Shown piece after piece: positions 17,322-27,000 of a DNA stretch of 64,000 nucleotides; position 1 is the first letter of the stretch; each line of letters starts with the position of its first letter. This DNA is from Sphingobacterium micropteri (GTDB lineage: Bacteria > Bacteroidota > Bacteroidia > Sphingobacteriales > Sphingobacteriaceae). A model generated the notes under the pieces. It worked only from the letters and a program-made list of their open reading frames with translations, ran no database searches and was not told the origin of the DNA. The stretch lies in NCBI RefSeq assembly GCF_014692515.1, contig NZ_JACOIK010000010.1:186001-250000 (forward strand), read 5' to 3'. A program made the position numbers and the translations under genes.

Positions 17322-18488
17322 TTAAAAAGCCTCGCTGATGCTCAAATAAAATCCTGTCTGTCTCTTTTCGCCGGGTCTCTTTTCGCCAAAGGCATAATCA
17401 AACCGAACGGTGCTGTTATGTTCTAAGCTAAAGAAATAACGGATGCCTCCACCGAAGCTTGGCACTAAACGTAAATCGTGCTGTTGGGAGAAGGTGCTAC
17501 CCGTCCCGCCAAACCCGACAACGCCCAGCCGGGGTATAAACCGATATCGTAATTCAAGTTGTGCAGTAGCGTAATTCTTGTCTTTATATCGTCCCAGATA
17601 GTAACCACGCATGGTCATGTCGCCTCCAAGATCACGATAGGCATAAAATGGAACGTTTTCCCCGAAGGTACTGCGGTAAAGCATTTGCCCGGCAAGTGTT
17701 ATCTCTGGCGAAAGGGCATGAAATCCTCTGATATCAGCTTCGACTTGACTTCCTACGAAATTGTCGGTACCCCACAAACTGGGGGCATACGCATATTTTA
17801 TGCGGGAGTAGAAGCCATCGGTCGTATAAGTGGTGTTGTTTCGCGTGTCGTACAGAGACGATACGCCCAGGGCTAAATACTGGCCACCCTTTCTTCCTAA
17901 TACTTCGGGTTGCTCAAAAACACCCCCAGGTTCACGATCGTTAAACCTAAAATTTTCATATTCCACATTTACACCGGCATACCATTTGGCGACAATTTTT
18001 TTTTCTACATCGACCTTCGCCCGCGTGAGTTGATGTTCCAAGAAATCCTCATCGGCCAACCAGGTATCTGACCCGAGGCCATAGAAATTAAAGGGCCAAT
18101 CCCGATACCGTAGTTCGGTTAAAATATGGTAATTATTATCTTTGGTCCATATATCGGTCAGCAGTTTGATGTTTTTCTGTTTTTTAGTAGTAAGCGTTCC
18201 CATAAGTGTTATGTTAGACGTTCGGCTGTGTGGGTCAGCTTTATCTAAGTAGAAATTATATGTTCCAGCAATACCGTACTCCACGCCGGTTTCTTGGGCG
18301 TATCCCAAGGCAGGCAGAACAATCAAACTGGCGCCACGTGTAGAGTCACTTTCTGCAGAGAGGAATTTTTTTACCATTTTTTGGATAAGCGTCTGTTCTT
18401 GTGCATAAGCTGGTGAAAAAAAAGAAGTCATGAACAATAAAGTCCATAACAAGATATTTCCGAAATACGGATTTAGTTTTATCAACAT
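17322..18488 (-). CDS. BamA/TamA-like outer membrane beta-barrel protein (surface antigen D15 family)
   Basis: A 388-residue protein with a signal peptide ending near SPAYA-QEQT, no visible POTRA repeats, and a C-terminal barrel rich in alternating aromatic strands. The segment ALSPEITLAGQMLYRSTFGENVP, the motif RGYYLGRYKD and a final phenylalanine are typical of the C-terminal barrel of the Omp85 superfamily. The length suggests a barrel-only protein of the type found across Bacteroidota. It ends 3 bases from the convergent methyltransferase-like gene. Transport or assembly function is not predictable. Confidence 0.75.
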   Translation of the reverse strand: MLIKLNPYFGNILLWTLLFMTSFFSPAYAQEQTLIQKMVKKFLSAESDSTRGASLIVLPALGYAQETGVEYGIAGTYNFYLDKADPHSRTSNITLMGTLTTKKQKNIKLLTDIWTKDNNYHILTELRYRDWPFNFYGLGSDTWLADEDFLEHQLTRAKVDVEKKIVAKWYAGVNVEYENFRFNDREPGGVFEQPEVLGRKGGQYLALGVSSLYDTRNNTTYTTDGFYSRIKYAYAPSLWGTDNFVGSQVEADIRGFHALSPEITLAGQMLYRSTFGENVPFYAYRDLGGDMTMRGYYLGRYKDKNYATAQLELRYRFIPRLGVVGFGGTGSTFSQQHDLRLVPSFGGGIRYFFSLEHNSTVRFDYAFGEKRPGEKRQTGFYLSISEAF

Positions 18489-18582
18489 AAGTAACAGTCT
18501 TGAAAATGCGGTGCAAGATGTAAATTATTTCCTTGCGTATCAAGTATATGGTGCAAACGCCGGTTTTTTTTTGTAAAATATT

Positions 18583-18612
18583 TTTGTAGTTTGGATGGAG
18601 TCGCTATCTTTG
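18583..18612 (+). promoter_or_regulatory. Upstream promoter of tRNA-tuf cluster (candidate P1)
   Basis: TTTG at 18583-18586 and a perfect TATCTTTG at 18605-18612, separated by 18 bp, match the Bacteroidota vegetative promoter. It would give a leader of about 165 bases before tRNA-Thr. Confidence 0.5.
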
Positions 18613-18695
18613 CCTCATCAAAATCAAATGGACTAAAGGTTGTTTGAGGTTGATGATTGACGTTCTTTAACACAGTAAAAAAGTTTTTAAAAAAC

Positions 18696-18726
18696 TTGCA
18701 AATATCAAAATTAAGTTGGATTTTTG
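18696..18726 (+). promoter_or_regulatory. Proximal promoter of tRNA-tuf cluster (candidate P2)
   Basis: TTG at 18696-18698, a 20-bp spacer and GATTTTTG at 18719-18726 (7 of 8 matches to TAnnTTTG). Initiation near 18732 would be about 50 bases before tRNA-Thr. Confidence 0.45.
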
Positions 18727-18783
18727 CACTCGCTATCTGAAAAGGTAGGTGTTCTTTGGAGAGTTTTTTAAAATTAAAATATT

Positions 18784-18856
<73 letters not shown>

Positions 18857-18882
18857 CTAAATGCAAATTTATTTGCAGGTTT

Positions 18883-18966
18883 GGAGGGGTTCCAGAGCGG
18901 TCAAATGGGACGGACTGTAAATCCGTTGCTTCGGCTTCGAAGGTTCGAATCCTTCTCCCTCCACCA
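18883..18966 (+). tRNA. tRNA-Tyr (anticodon GTA), CCA encoded
   Basis: A class II tRNA with a long variable arm. Acceptor GGAGGGG pairs with TCCCTCC (one G-T). The anticodon stem-loop ACGGA-CTGTAAA-TCCGT gives GTA, and the T-loop is GTTCGAATC. The 3' CCA is present in the DNA, unlike the other tRNAs here. Confidence 0.96.
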
Positions 18967-19032
18967 CCCGATTTTAGCATGTTACATGCTGATTCAATCA
19001 AAGAATCAGTATGATTCATCTGGGATCAATCA

Positions 19033-19105
19033 GCGGAAGTAGCTCAATTGGTAGAGCGATAGCCTTCCAAGCTATAGGTTGCGGGTTCGAGGCCCGTCTT
19101 CCGCT
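19033..19105 (+). tRNA. tRNA-Gly (anticodon TCC)
   Basis: A 73-base tRNA: acceptor GCGGAAG/CTTCCGC, anticodon stem-loop ATAGC-CTTCCAA-GCTAT giving TCC (reads GGA), T-arm GCGGGTTCGAGGCCCGT. CCA not encoded. It lies between tRNA-Tyr and the second tRNA-Thr. Confidence 0.97.
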
Positions 19106-19193
19106 CATTTTTAAAGTTTGATTTAAGTCTCTGTCTTTTTGATGAATTGTCCAAATAGGTAGAGGCTATCATCTGTAGATAGGCTTTTGATAA

Positions 19194-19265
<72 letters not shown>

Positions 19266-19285
19266 CAAAAAATATGAAAGTTTAT

Positions 19286-19293
19286 TACTTTTG
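19286..19293 (+). promoter_or_regulatory. Possible internal promoter for tuf
   Basis: TACTTTTG is a perfect -7 element. A TTTG at 19259-19262, inside the 3' end of tRNA-Thr, lies 23 bp upstream. It would give tuf a leader of about 44 bases independent of the tRNAs. Confidence 0.35.
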
Positions 19294-19341
19294 TAAAGGA
19301 TTTAATTAAGAAACATTTTATAATTACTAATTCGCATAAAC

Positions 19342-20529
19342 ATGGCAAAAGAGAAATTTGACCGGAGTAAACCGCACTTAAATATCGGTACAATCGGTCA
19401 CGTTGACCACGGTAAAACAACTACCACAGCTGCTATCACTAAAGTATTGGCTGACAAAGGTTTTTCAGAGGCTCGTTCATTTGATTCAATTGACTCTGCT
19501 CCTGAAGAAAAAGAGCGTGGTATTACAATCAATACGGCACACGTAGAATACCAAACAGCGAACCGTCACTATGCGCACGTTGACTGTCCAGGTCACGCTG
19601 ACTATGTGAAAAACATGGTTACCGGTGCTGCACAGATGGATGGTGCTATCATCGTAGTTGCTGCGACTGATGGTCCTATGCCTCAAACTCGTGAGCACAT
19701 CTTGTTGGCTCGCCAGGTAGGTGTTCCTGCGTTAGTAGTATTCTTGAATAAAGTTGACTTAGTTGACGACGAAGAGTTGTTAGAGCTTGTTGAAATGGAA
19801 GTTCGTGAGCTATTGTCATTCTACGAATTCCCAGGTGATGATATCCCTGTAGTCAAAGGATCGGCTCTAGGTGCATTGAATGGTGAAACAGAGTGGGTTG
19901 ATAAAATTATGGAATTAATGGATGCTGTAGATAACTATATTCCAATTCCTCCACGTTTGACCGACCTTCCTTTCTTGATGCCGATCGAGGACGTTTTCTC
20001 TATCACTGGTCGTGGTACAGTTGCTACTGGTCGTATCGAAAGAGGTGTAATCAACTCTGGTGATCCAGTTGAAATCTTAGGTATGGGTGCTGAGAACTTG
20101 AAATCTACAGTAACAGGAGTAGAGATGTTCCGTAAGATTTTGGATTATGGTGAAGCGGGTGATAACGTAGGTTTATTGTTGCGTGGTATTGAAAAAACAG
20201 ACATCCGTCGTGGTATGGTAATCTGTAAACCAGGTACAGTAACTCCTCACACAGACTTCAAAGCTGAGGTTTACGTGTTGTCAAAAGCTGAAGGTGGACG
20301 TCACACGCCATTCTTCAACAAATACCGTCCTCAATTCTATTTCCGTACGACTGACGTAACAGGAGAAATCTCCTTGCCAGAAGGTACTGAAATGGTTATG
20401 CCAGGTGATAACGTTACAATCTCTGTAAAATTGATCAACGCTATTGCTATGGAAAAAGGTCTACGTTTCGCAATCCGTGAAGGTGGTCGTACCGTAGGTG
20501 CTGGTCAGGTAACTGAAATTGTTGCATAA
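19342..20529 (+). CDS. tuf: Elongation factor Tu
   Basis: A 395-residue, normal-length translation GTPase that delivers aminoacyl-tRNA to the ribosome. G1 is GHVDHGKT (residues 19-26), switch II DCPGH, G4 NKVD, then domains 2 and 3 ending [10 protein letters not shown]. It is preceded by four tRNA genes and followed by a strong terminator, then tRNA-Trp and secE, the usual Bacteroidota order. Codon use is strongly biased, as expected for a highly expressed gene. No other tuf copy lies in the window. Confidence 0.99.
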   Translation: MAKEKFDRSKPHLNIGTIGHVDHGKTTTTAAITKVLADKGFSEARSFDSIDSAPEEKERGITINTAHVEYQTANRHYAHVDCPGHADYVKNMVTGAAQMDGAIIVVAATDGPMPQTREHILLARQVGVPALVVFLNKVDLVDDEELLELVEMEVRELLSFYEFPGDDIPVVKGSALGALNGETEWVDKIMELMDAVDNYIPIPPRLTDLPFLMPIEDVFSITGRGTVATGRIERGVINSGDPVEILGMGAENLKSTVTGVEMFRKILDYGEAGDNVGLLLRGIEKTDIRRGMVICKPGTVTPHTDFKAEVYVLSKAEGGRHTPFFNKYRPQFYFRTTDVTGEISLPEGTEMVMPGDNVTISVKLINAIAMEKGLRFAIREGGRTVGAGQVTEIVA

Positions 20530-20554
20530 TCTTTTAAGATTATTTTAACATAAT

Positions 20555-20595
20555 AAAACAAGCTAATTGGCTAAGGCTGGTTAGCTTGTTTTTTT
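20555..20595 (+). terminator. Rho-independent terminator of tuf
   Basis: Arms AAAACAAGCTAA (20555-20566) and TTAGCTTGTTTT (20581-20592) pair perfectly around a 14-base loop, and the 3' arm runs into a T tract. Located 26 bases after the tuf stop. Confidence 0.85.
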
Positions 20596-20641
20596 CTACG
20601 TATACATAATGGTAATAAAGTAGAAAAAAAGGTAAATAATA

Positions 20642-20673
20642 TTTGCGCTAATAGTGTTGAAACGCTATATTTG
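20642..20673 (+). promoter_or_regulatory. Promoter of tRNA-Trp-secE-nusG
   Basis: TTTG at 20642-20645, a 20-bp spacer and TATATTTG at 20666-20673 give a perfect match to the Bacteroidota consensus TTTG-N19-21-TAnnTTTG. The start would be near 20679, about 12 bases before tRNA-Trp. The tuf terminator lies just upstream, so this starts a separate unit. Confidence 0.8.
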
Positions 20674-20690
20674 CGTCATCAAAAAAACCA

Positions 20691-20762
20691 AGGGGTATAG
20701 TATAATGGTTAGTATAGCGGTCTCCAAAACCGTTGGTCTGGGTTCGAATCCTGGTACCCCTG
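20691..20762 (+). tRNA. tRNA-Trp (anticodon CCA)
   Basis: A 72-base tRNA: acceptor AGGGGTA/TACCCCT, anticodon stem-loop GCGGT-CTCCAAA-ACCGT giving CCA (reads TGG), T-arm CTGGGTTCGAATCCTGG. The 3' CCA is not encoded. It lies 25 bases before secE and is probably processed from the secE transcript. Confidence 0.97.
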
Positions 20763-20787
20763 CTAAAATAATTTAGGTAAACTAAAA

Positions 20788-20982
20788 ATGGCTAAAGTAC
20801 TTGATTTTTTTAAAAGCTCCTATGTCGAGGTTACAGAGAAGGTAACTTGGCCTACTTGGGCGCAATTGCAAAACTCGGCTGTAGTGGTACTTGTAGCGTC
20901 TGTCATTATTGCGTTGTTGATATTTGTGATGGATAAAGCTTCAAGTAATCTATTGGAGTTATTGTACGGAATTACTTCCTAA
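20788..20982 (+). CDS. secE: Preprotein translocase subunit SecE
   Basis: A 64-residue protein of the short, single-helix SecE type. The amphipathic segment FFKSSYVEVTEKVTWPTW contains the conserved VTWPT motif, followed by one membrane helix (about residues 30-52). It clamps SecY in the Sec translocase. Located between tRNA-Trp and nusG, the standard position. Confidence 0.96.
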   Translation: MAKVLDFFKSSYVEVTEKVTWPTWAQLQNSAVVVLVASVIIALLIFVMDKASSNLLELLYGITS

Positions 20983-21001
20983 ATTTATCATTAAAAATTT
21001 T

Positions 21002-21547
21002 ATGGCAGATCAATCGTTAAAATGGTATGTAGTTCGTGCCGTTAGTGGAAAAGAGAAGAAGGTAAAGCAGTACGTGGAGGCTGAGGTAAACCGCTTAGGT
21101 ATTCAACACTTAGTGCCTCAGGTATTGATTCCAATGGAAAAATATTACCAAATGCGCGATGGGAAGAAAGTTGCAAAAGAACGTAACTATTACCCGGGAT
21201 ATGTTTTGATCGAAGCTGCATTGGACGGAGAGATTGAACATGCGATCAAGAACTTGAATAGCGTCATTGGGTTTTTGGGCGATAAAGCAGGGAATGCTAT
21301 CCCTTTACGCCCAGCCGAAGTGAACCGAATCTTAGGTAAGGTAGACGAGATGGCGGAACAAGGTGAAAGTATGAACGTTCCGTATTATGTAGGGGAAACC
21401 GTGAAAGTAAACGATGGGCCATTTAATGGCTTTACCGGAGAAATCGAAGAGGTTCATGAAGATAAAAAGAAACTTACGGTTATGGTTAAAGTATTCGGGC
21501 GGAAAACACCACTGGAGCTTAACTATATGCAGGTAGAAAAAGAGTAA
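21002..21547 (+). CDS. nusG: Transcription termination/antitermination factor NusG
   Basis: A 181-residue NusG with the N-terminal NGN domain (WYVVRAVSGKEKKVK, NYYPGYVLIEA) and a C-terminal KOW domain (VGETVKVNDGPFNGFTGEI). It joins RNA polymerase to ribosomes or Rho and modulates pausing. It starts 19 bases after secE and is followed by a strong terminator, so secE-nusG is separate from the ribosomal protein genes. Confidence 0.98.
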   Translation: MADQSLKWYVVRAVSGKEKKVKQYVEAEVNRLGIQHLVPQVLIPMEKYYQMRDGKKVAKERNYYPGYVLIEAALDGEIEHAIKNLNSVIGFLGDKAGNAIPLRPAEVNRILGKVDEMAEQGESMNVPYYVGETVKVNDGPFNGFTGEIEEVHEDKKKLTVMVKVFGRKTPLELNYMQVEKE

Positions 21548-21568
21548 TTGAAAAAATAATAACAGAAC

Positions 21569-21595
21569 GGTAACCCAACAAGGTTACCTTTTTTT
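21569..21595 (+). terminator. Rho-independent terminator after nusG
   Basis: Perfect 7-bp stem GGTAACC (21569-21575) / GGTTACC (21582-21588), 6-base loop, followed directly by seven T residues. Confidence 0.88.
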
Positions 21596-21651
21596 ATTAT
21601 ATATATTTGATTTTTGGTTTTTTTATTCCAAAACTTCTTATTATCTTTGCA

Positions 21652-21659
21652 CCTCGTTT
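21652..21659 (+). promoter_or_regulatory. Promoter -7 element of the rplKAJL-rpoBC operon
   Basis: TATCTTTG is a perfect -7 element, 97 bases before the rplK start. No TTG was found at the usual -33 distance. The long leader could hold the L1 feedback site, but I could not identify it. Confidence 0.5.
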
Positions 21660-21756
21660 GGTTATATAGTTTATATGTAACTATCGAAAACATAAATGTT
21701 ACGTTATAATGCTTCCACCTTACTAACAAACATTTAACAATTAAATTCAAAACAAA

Positions 21757-22200
21757 ATGGCAAAAGAAGTCAGTGCGTTAGTAAAATTACAAGTAAAGGG
21801 CGGTGCTGCGAATCCATCTCCTCCGGTAGGACCTGCATTGGGTGCTAAAGGAGTAAACATTATGGACTTCTGTAAGCAATTTAACGCTCGTACGCAAGAC
21901 AAACCAGGTCAAGTATTACCTGTTGTCATTACAGTTTACAGCGACAAATCATTTGATTTTATCATCAAGACTCCTCCAGTAGCTGTTCAGTTAAAAGATG
22001 CAGCGAAACTGAAAAGTGGGTCGGGTGAGCCTAACCGTAAAAAAGTAGCTTCTATTACATGGGAGCAGGTTGAGGCGATCGCCAAAGATAAAATGCCTGA
22101 TTTGAATGCATTTACTGTAGAGTCTGCTATGAAAATGGTGGCAGGGACAGCACGTAGTATGGGCATTACCGTTTCTGGTAGCGCTCCTTGGAACAATTAA
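21757..22200 (+). CDS. rplK: 50S ribosomal protein L11
   Basis: A 147-residue protein with the L11 N-terminal domain ([19 protein letters not shown], the proline-rich linker side) and a C-terminal rRNA-binding domain ending [13 protein letters not shown]. It binds 23S rRNA at the GTPase-associated centre. First gene of the ribosomal/RNA polymerase operon. Confidence 0.98.
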   Translation: MAKEVSALVKLQVKGGAANPSPPVGPALGAKGVNIMDFCKQFNARTQDKPGQVLPVVITVYSDKSFDFIIKTPPVAVQLKDAAKLKSGSGEPNRKKVASITWEQVEAIAKDKMPDLNAFTVESAMKMVAGTARSMGITVSGSAPWNN

Positions 22201-22222
22201 TTAACGAAATCAGTTTAAGAAA

Positions 22223-22921
22223 GTGGCTAGATTAACAAAAAATCAAAAAGCGGCACTATCCAAAATTGAAGCTGGTAAAGCGTATTCTTTAAAAGAAGCA
22301 GCAGCTTTGGTTAAAGAGATTACTGCGACGAAATTTGATGCTTCTGTGGATATCGACGTTCGTTTAGGCGTGGATCCCCGTAAAGCAAACCAAATGGTTC
22401 GTGGTATCGCTACATTACCTCACGGGACTGGTAAAACCGTGCGTGTTTTAGTATTGTGTACTCCTGATAAGGAAGAAGAAGCTAAGGCAGCAGGTGCGGA
22501 TTACGTAGGTCTTGATGACTACATCAGCAAAATCGAAGGTGGTTGGACTGACGTTGATATCATTATTACTATGCCTAGCGTTATGGCGAAAGTGGGTAAA
22601 TTAGGGCGTATTTTAGGTCCTAGAAACTTGATGCCTAACCCTAAAACTGGAACAGTGACTACGGAAGTAGGTAAAGCTGTAACGGAAGTTAAAGGTGGTA
22701 AAATTGATTTCAAAGTCGACAAGACAGGTATCATCCATACTTCAGTGGGTAAAGCGTCGTTCGAGGCAGACAAGATTTATGACAACGCATTAGAAGTATT
22801 ACAAACTATTGCGCGTCTTAAACCTTCGGCTGCTAAGGGAACATACTTTAGAAGTATTCACATCTCTTCAACCATGAGCCCTAGTATTCATGTGGAGACT
22901 AAATCAGTAGCAGGAATTTAA
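22223..22921 (+). CDS. rplA: 50S ribosomal protein L1 (GTG start)
   Basis: A 232-residue L1 protein, starting at GTG 22223; no ATG fits the family start. Conserved [22 protein letters not shown] segment near residues 40-60 (here with an I), [19 protein letters not shown], and a C-terminal segment [13 protein letters not shown]. It forms the ribosome L1 stalk and in many bacteria represses its own operon. It lies 22 bases after rplK and 2 bases before rplJ. Confidence 0.98.
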   Translation: MARLTKNQKAALSKIEAGKAYSLKEAAALVKEITATKFDASVDIDVRLGVDPRKANQMVRGIATLPHGTGKTVRVLVLCTPDKEEEAKAAGADYVGLDDYISKIEGGWTDVDIIITMPSVMAKVGKLGRILGPRNLMPNPKTGTVTTEVGKAVTEVKGGKIDFKVDKTGIIHTSVGKASFEADKIYDNALEVLQTIARLKPSAAKGTYFRSIHISSTMSPSIHVETKSVAGI

Positions 22922-22923
22922 TC

Positions 22924-23442
22924 ATGAGAAAAGAAGAAAAACAAGCAATTGTTCAAGCTTTGGCCGAACAGATTAAATCTTACGGTAATTTCTATATTAC
23001 TGACACTGCTGATTTAACTGTTGAAAAAGTAAATAACATCCGCCGTAAGGGGTTTGAGCAGGGCATTACGATTCAAGTGGTGAAAAACTCCTTGATCGAG
23101 AAAGCTTTAATCGAAGCGGGCATCGATTCAGAAGAATTACGTAGTGTGCTTAAAGGCGCTTCTACAATGATGTTTTCTGAAACAGGTAATGGCCCAGCTA
23201 AATTGATCAAACAATTACGTAAGGACGGTGATAAGCCTGTTTTAAAAGCAGCTTATATCGAGGAAACTGCGTTCGTAGGGGATAACCAACTAGAAGCTCT
23301 AGTTAACCTTAAATCTAAAAACGAACTTATTGCAGACGTTATTGCTTTGCTTCAATCTCCTGCGAAGAATGTTATTTCCGCACTTCAATCAGGTGGAAAT
23401 ACAATTTCAGGTTTGGTAAAAGCTTTAGAAGAAAGAGGCTAA
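22924..23442 (+). CDS. rplJ: 50S ribosomal protein L10
   Basis: A 172-residue L10: N-terminal rRNA-binding domain (LAEQIKSYGNFYITDTADLT, VVKNSLIEKAL) and a C-terminal helix that carries L7/L12 dimers. It starts 2 bases after the rplA stop, suggesting translational coupling. It is the anchor of the ribosomal stalk. Confidence 0.97.
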   Translation: MRKEEKQAIVQALAEQIKSYGNFYITDTADLTVEKVNNIRRKGFEQGITIQVVKNSLIEKALIEAGIDSEELRSVLKGASTMMFSETGNGPAKLIKQLRKDGDKPVLKAAYIEETAFVGDNQLEALVNLKSKNELIADVIALLQSPAKNVISALQSGGNTISGLVKALEERG

Positions 23443-23467
23443 CGAACGCCTCCTACAGAACGTTCGT
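23442..23467 (+). terminator. Hairpin between rplJ and rplL (attenuator or processing site)
   Basis: ACGAACG (23442-23448) pairs with CGTTCGT (23461-23467) around a 12-base loop, overlapping the rplJ stop codon, followed by GTATTTTTAA. The short U tract suggests partial termination or RNA processing. L12 is needed at four or more copies per ribosome. Confidence 0.45.
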
Positions 23468-23518
23468 GTATTTTTAATTAACAATTTTTATTAAGTACAT
23501 TCAAAAATTCAAAATAAA

Positions 23519-23896
23519 ATGGCAGATTTAAAACAACTTGCTGAACAGTTGGTTAACTTAACAGTAAAAGAAGTTAAAGAATTAGCTGATATCCTAAAAG
23601 ATGAGTATGGTATCGAGCCTGCTGCTGCAGCTGTTGCAGTTGCTGGTCCTGCTGCTGGTGGCGAAACTGCTGCTGCTGAAGAGAAAACTTCATTTGACGT
23701 TATCTTGAAAGAAGCTGGTGGTCAAAAATTAGCAGTCGTTAAATTGGTAAAAGACTTAGCTGGTTTAGGCTTGAAAGAAGCTAAAGATTTAGTTGACGGT
23801 GCTCCTAAGGAATTGAAAACTGGTGTTTCAAAAGACGAAGCTGAAGCGTTGAAAAAACAATTAGAAGAAGCTGGAGCTGTTGTTGAGATCAAGTAA
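23519..23896 (+). CDS. rplL: 50S ribosomal protein L7/L12
   Basis: A 125-residue protein with the N-terminal dimerisation helix, an alanine-rich hinge ([19 protein letters not shown]) and the C-terminal factor-binding domain ([33 protein letters not shown]). It recruits translation GTPases such as EF-Tu. Separated from rplJ by a 76-base gap with a hairpin, which can allow a higher dose of L12. Confidence 0.98.
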   Translation: MADLKQLAEQLVNLTVKEVKELADILKDEYGIEPAAAAVAVAGPAAGGETAAAEEKTSFDVILKEAGGQKLAVVKLVKDLAGLGLKEAKDLVDGAPKELKTGVSKDEAEALKKQLEEAGAVVEIK

Positions 23897-23925
23897 TCTC
23901 ACCATAAAAAAGCACCTTAAAGGTT

Positions 23926-23955
23926 TAGACTCTGCCAATATATTGGCAGAGTCTA
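23926..23955 (+). terminator. 30-bp perfect palindrome between rplL and rpoB
   Basis: TAGACTCTGCCAATA is followed at once by its exact reverse complement (23926-23940 and 23941-23955). The tail TTCCTATTTATATT is only moderately U-rich, so this is probably an attenuator or RNase III-like processing site separating ribosomal protein mRNA from rpoBC mRNA. Confidence 0.6.
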
Positions 23956-24059
23956 TTCCTATTTATATTATTACATGCATCAGATGGATGCTGACATCTG
24001 ATAAATACATGATTACAGCATAATTGGCTCAGTTTTTTTAAACTAAAATACTTATTCCC

Positions 24060-27000
24060 TTGGCAAACAATAATATTCAAAACGAAAGAGTAAATTTTGC
24101 TACAAGTAAGAAGGTTATCGATTACCCGGATTTCTTGGATGTGCAATTGCAATCTTTCAAGGAGTTTTTTCAATTAGAAACTACTTCTGACAACCGCCAT
24201 CAGGAAGGGCTGTTCAAGGTTTTCTCGGAAAACTTCCCTATTTCTGATTCAAGAAACATCTTTGTACTAGAGTTTTTAGATTATTTCATCGATCCTCCTC
24301 GTTACGATATACAAGAGTGTATTGAGCGTGGATTGACGTATAGTGTTCCACTCAAAGCAAAGTTGAAGTTATCTTGTAATGATGAAGAACACGAGGATTT
24401 CGAAACCATTGTACAGGATGTATATTTGGGAACGATTCCTTATATGACGCCTAAAGGTACCTTTGTTATCAATGGTGCTGAGCGTGTCATCGTGTCCCAA
24501 TTGCACCGTTCTCCCGGCGTGTTCTTTGGTCAGAGTAGACACACAAATGGTACGAAACTTTATTCTGCAAGGGTAATTCCTTTTAAAGGATCTTGGATCG
24601 AATTTGCGACGGACGTAAACAACGTGATGTATGCTTATATCGATCGTAAAAAGAAATTCCCAGTTACTACTTTGTTACGCGCGATCGGCTATGATTCCGA
24701 TAAGGATATCTTGGAGCTATTTGATCTTGCAGACGAAGTAAAAGTAAGTAAATCTGGTCTTAAGAAATATGTTGGCCGTCGCTTAGCGGCTAGGGTATTG
24801 AAAAAATGGATCGAGGATTTTGTGGACGAGGATACAGGTGAGGTGGTGTCTATCGATCGGAATGAAATTATCTTAGAACGTGAAACTGTTTTAGAGGAGG
24901 ATCACATTGAAATGATCATCGATGCAGGGGTAAAATCTATTATTCTTGCCAAAGAAGATGGTGCTAACAATGCGGACTACTCGATTATATATAATACTTT
25001 ACAGAAAGATACCTCAAACTCTGAAAAAGAGGCTGTAGAACACATCTATCGTCAGCTGCGTAACGCAGAACCACCAGATGAGGAAACAGCACGTGGTATT
25101 ATTGATCGTTTGTTCTTTTCGGATAAACGTTATGATTTGGGCGATGTGGGACGTTACCGCATTAACCGTAAATTGGGATTAGATACAGCGGATGATACAA
25201 AAGTATTGACACGACAGGACATCATTGCCATCGTGAAGTATCTGATCAATTTAATTAACTCCAAAGCAGAAGTGGATGATATTGACCACTTGTCCAATCG
25301 TCGCGTTCGTACGGTAGGTGAGCAGTTATATGCACAATTTGGCGTTGGCCTTTCCCGTATGGCGCGTACCATCCGCGAGCGGATGAATATTCGTGACAAT
25401 GAGGTGTTTACACCAACAGACTTGATTAATGCACGTACATTGTCGTCTGTTATCAACTCGTTCTTCGGAACGAACCAGTTGTCGCAATTTATGGATCAAA
25501 CCAACCCATTGGCGGAGATTACGCATAAGCGTCGTTTGTCAGCTTTAGGTCCAGGTGGTCTATCGCGTGAACGTGCAGGTTTCGAAGTACGTGACGTTCA
25601 CTATACACACTATGGTCGTTTGTGTACGATTGAAACCCCAGAAGGTCCGAACATTGGTTTGATTTCTTCTTTAGCTGTACATGCGAAAATCAACAACTTA
25701 GGTTTTATCGAAACCCCTTACCGTCAGGTAAGAGATGGTAAAGTCGTGGTTGATGAACCCGTAGTATACTTGTCTGCAGAAGATGAAGATGATAAAACGA
25801 TTGCGCAGGCAAATGCACAATATGATGATCAAGGTAACTTTGAAGATCCTAAAGTAAAAGCGAGATACGAAGGTGACTTCCCGATTATCGAGCCGGAGAA
25901 ATTGGATTATATGGACGTTGCACCAAACCAGATTACGTCGATCGCCGCCTCATTGATTCCATTCTTGGAGCATGATGATGCAAACCGTGCGTTGATGGGA
26001 TCGAACATGCAGCGTCAAGCTGTTCCATTATTGAAACCGCAGGCACCTATCGTAGGTACTGGTTTGGAAGCTCGTGTGGCGTCCGATTCCCGTACGTTGA
26101 TCAATGCAGAAGGCAATGGTGTAGTGGAGTATGTGGACGCAAATGAGATTAAAATCCGTTACGAACGGACAGATAACGACCGTTTGGTATCGTTTGATAA
26201 TGATGTAAAAACATATACCCTTACGAAGTTTAAGAAAACCAACCAGAATACCTGTATCAACTTGAAACCAATCGTTACGAAAGGGCAGAAAGTAACCAAA
26301 GGTCAGGTACTATGTGAAGGTTATGCAACAGAAAATGGGGAATTGGCACTTGGTCGTAACTTGAAAGTGGCTTTCATGCCTTGGCAGGGATATAACTTTG
26401 AGGATGCGATCGTAATCTCTGAACGCGTTGTATCGCAAGACTTATTCACTTCCTTACATATTGAGGAGTTTGAGTTGGAGGTTCGTGATACGAAACGTGG
26501 TGAAGAGGAATTGACATCCGATATCCCAAATGTTTCGGAAGAGGCAACAAAAGATTTGGATGAAAATGGTATTATCCGTGTTGGTGCTGAGGTTAATGGG
26601 GGTGATATCTTAATTGGTAAAATTACACCGAAAGGCGAATCTGATCCTTCTCCGGAAGAGAAGTTATTACGTGCTATCTTTGGTGACAAAGCCGGTGACG
26701 TAAAAGATGCTTCATTGAAGGCATCACCGTCGTTGAAAGGTGTGGTTATCGATACGAAGCTATTCTCCCGGGCGAAAAAAATGTCTAAAGAAGCGGAAAG
26801 AAAAGCATTAGACAAATTAGAAGTCGCACACGACAAAGCGGTTAAAGCGTTGAAAGATCGTTTGGTAGAGAAGTTATTCACTGTTGTGAATGGCAAAACC
26901 AGCCAAGGGGTATACAATGTGTATAAAGAGTTGTTGGTACCGAAAGGGGCTAAATTCACACAGAAAATCTTAATGGATTTGGATTATGCGCATATTAATC

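Larger units (their letters stand above)
18489..18783. other. Leader region of the tRNA-tuf cluster
   Basis: No gene. The segment holds two candidate promoters for the rightward tRNA cluster (18583-18612 and 18696-18726) and between them GACGTTCTTTAACACAGTAA, a run resembling the leader of stable RNA operons in this phylum. No promoter for the leftward beta-barrel gene could be recognised. Confidence 0.5.

Noticed and set aside
26321..26959. 212-codon open frame antisense within rpoB
   Set aside because: Serine-rich shadow of the strongly biased rpoB codons; rpoB is certain.
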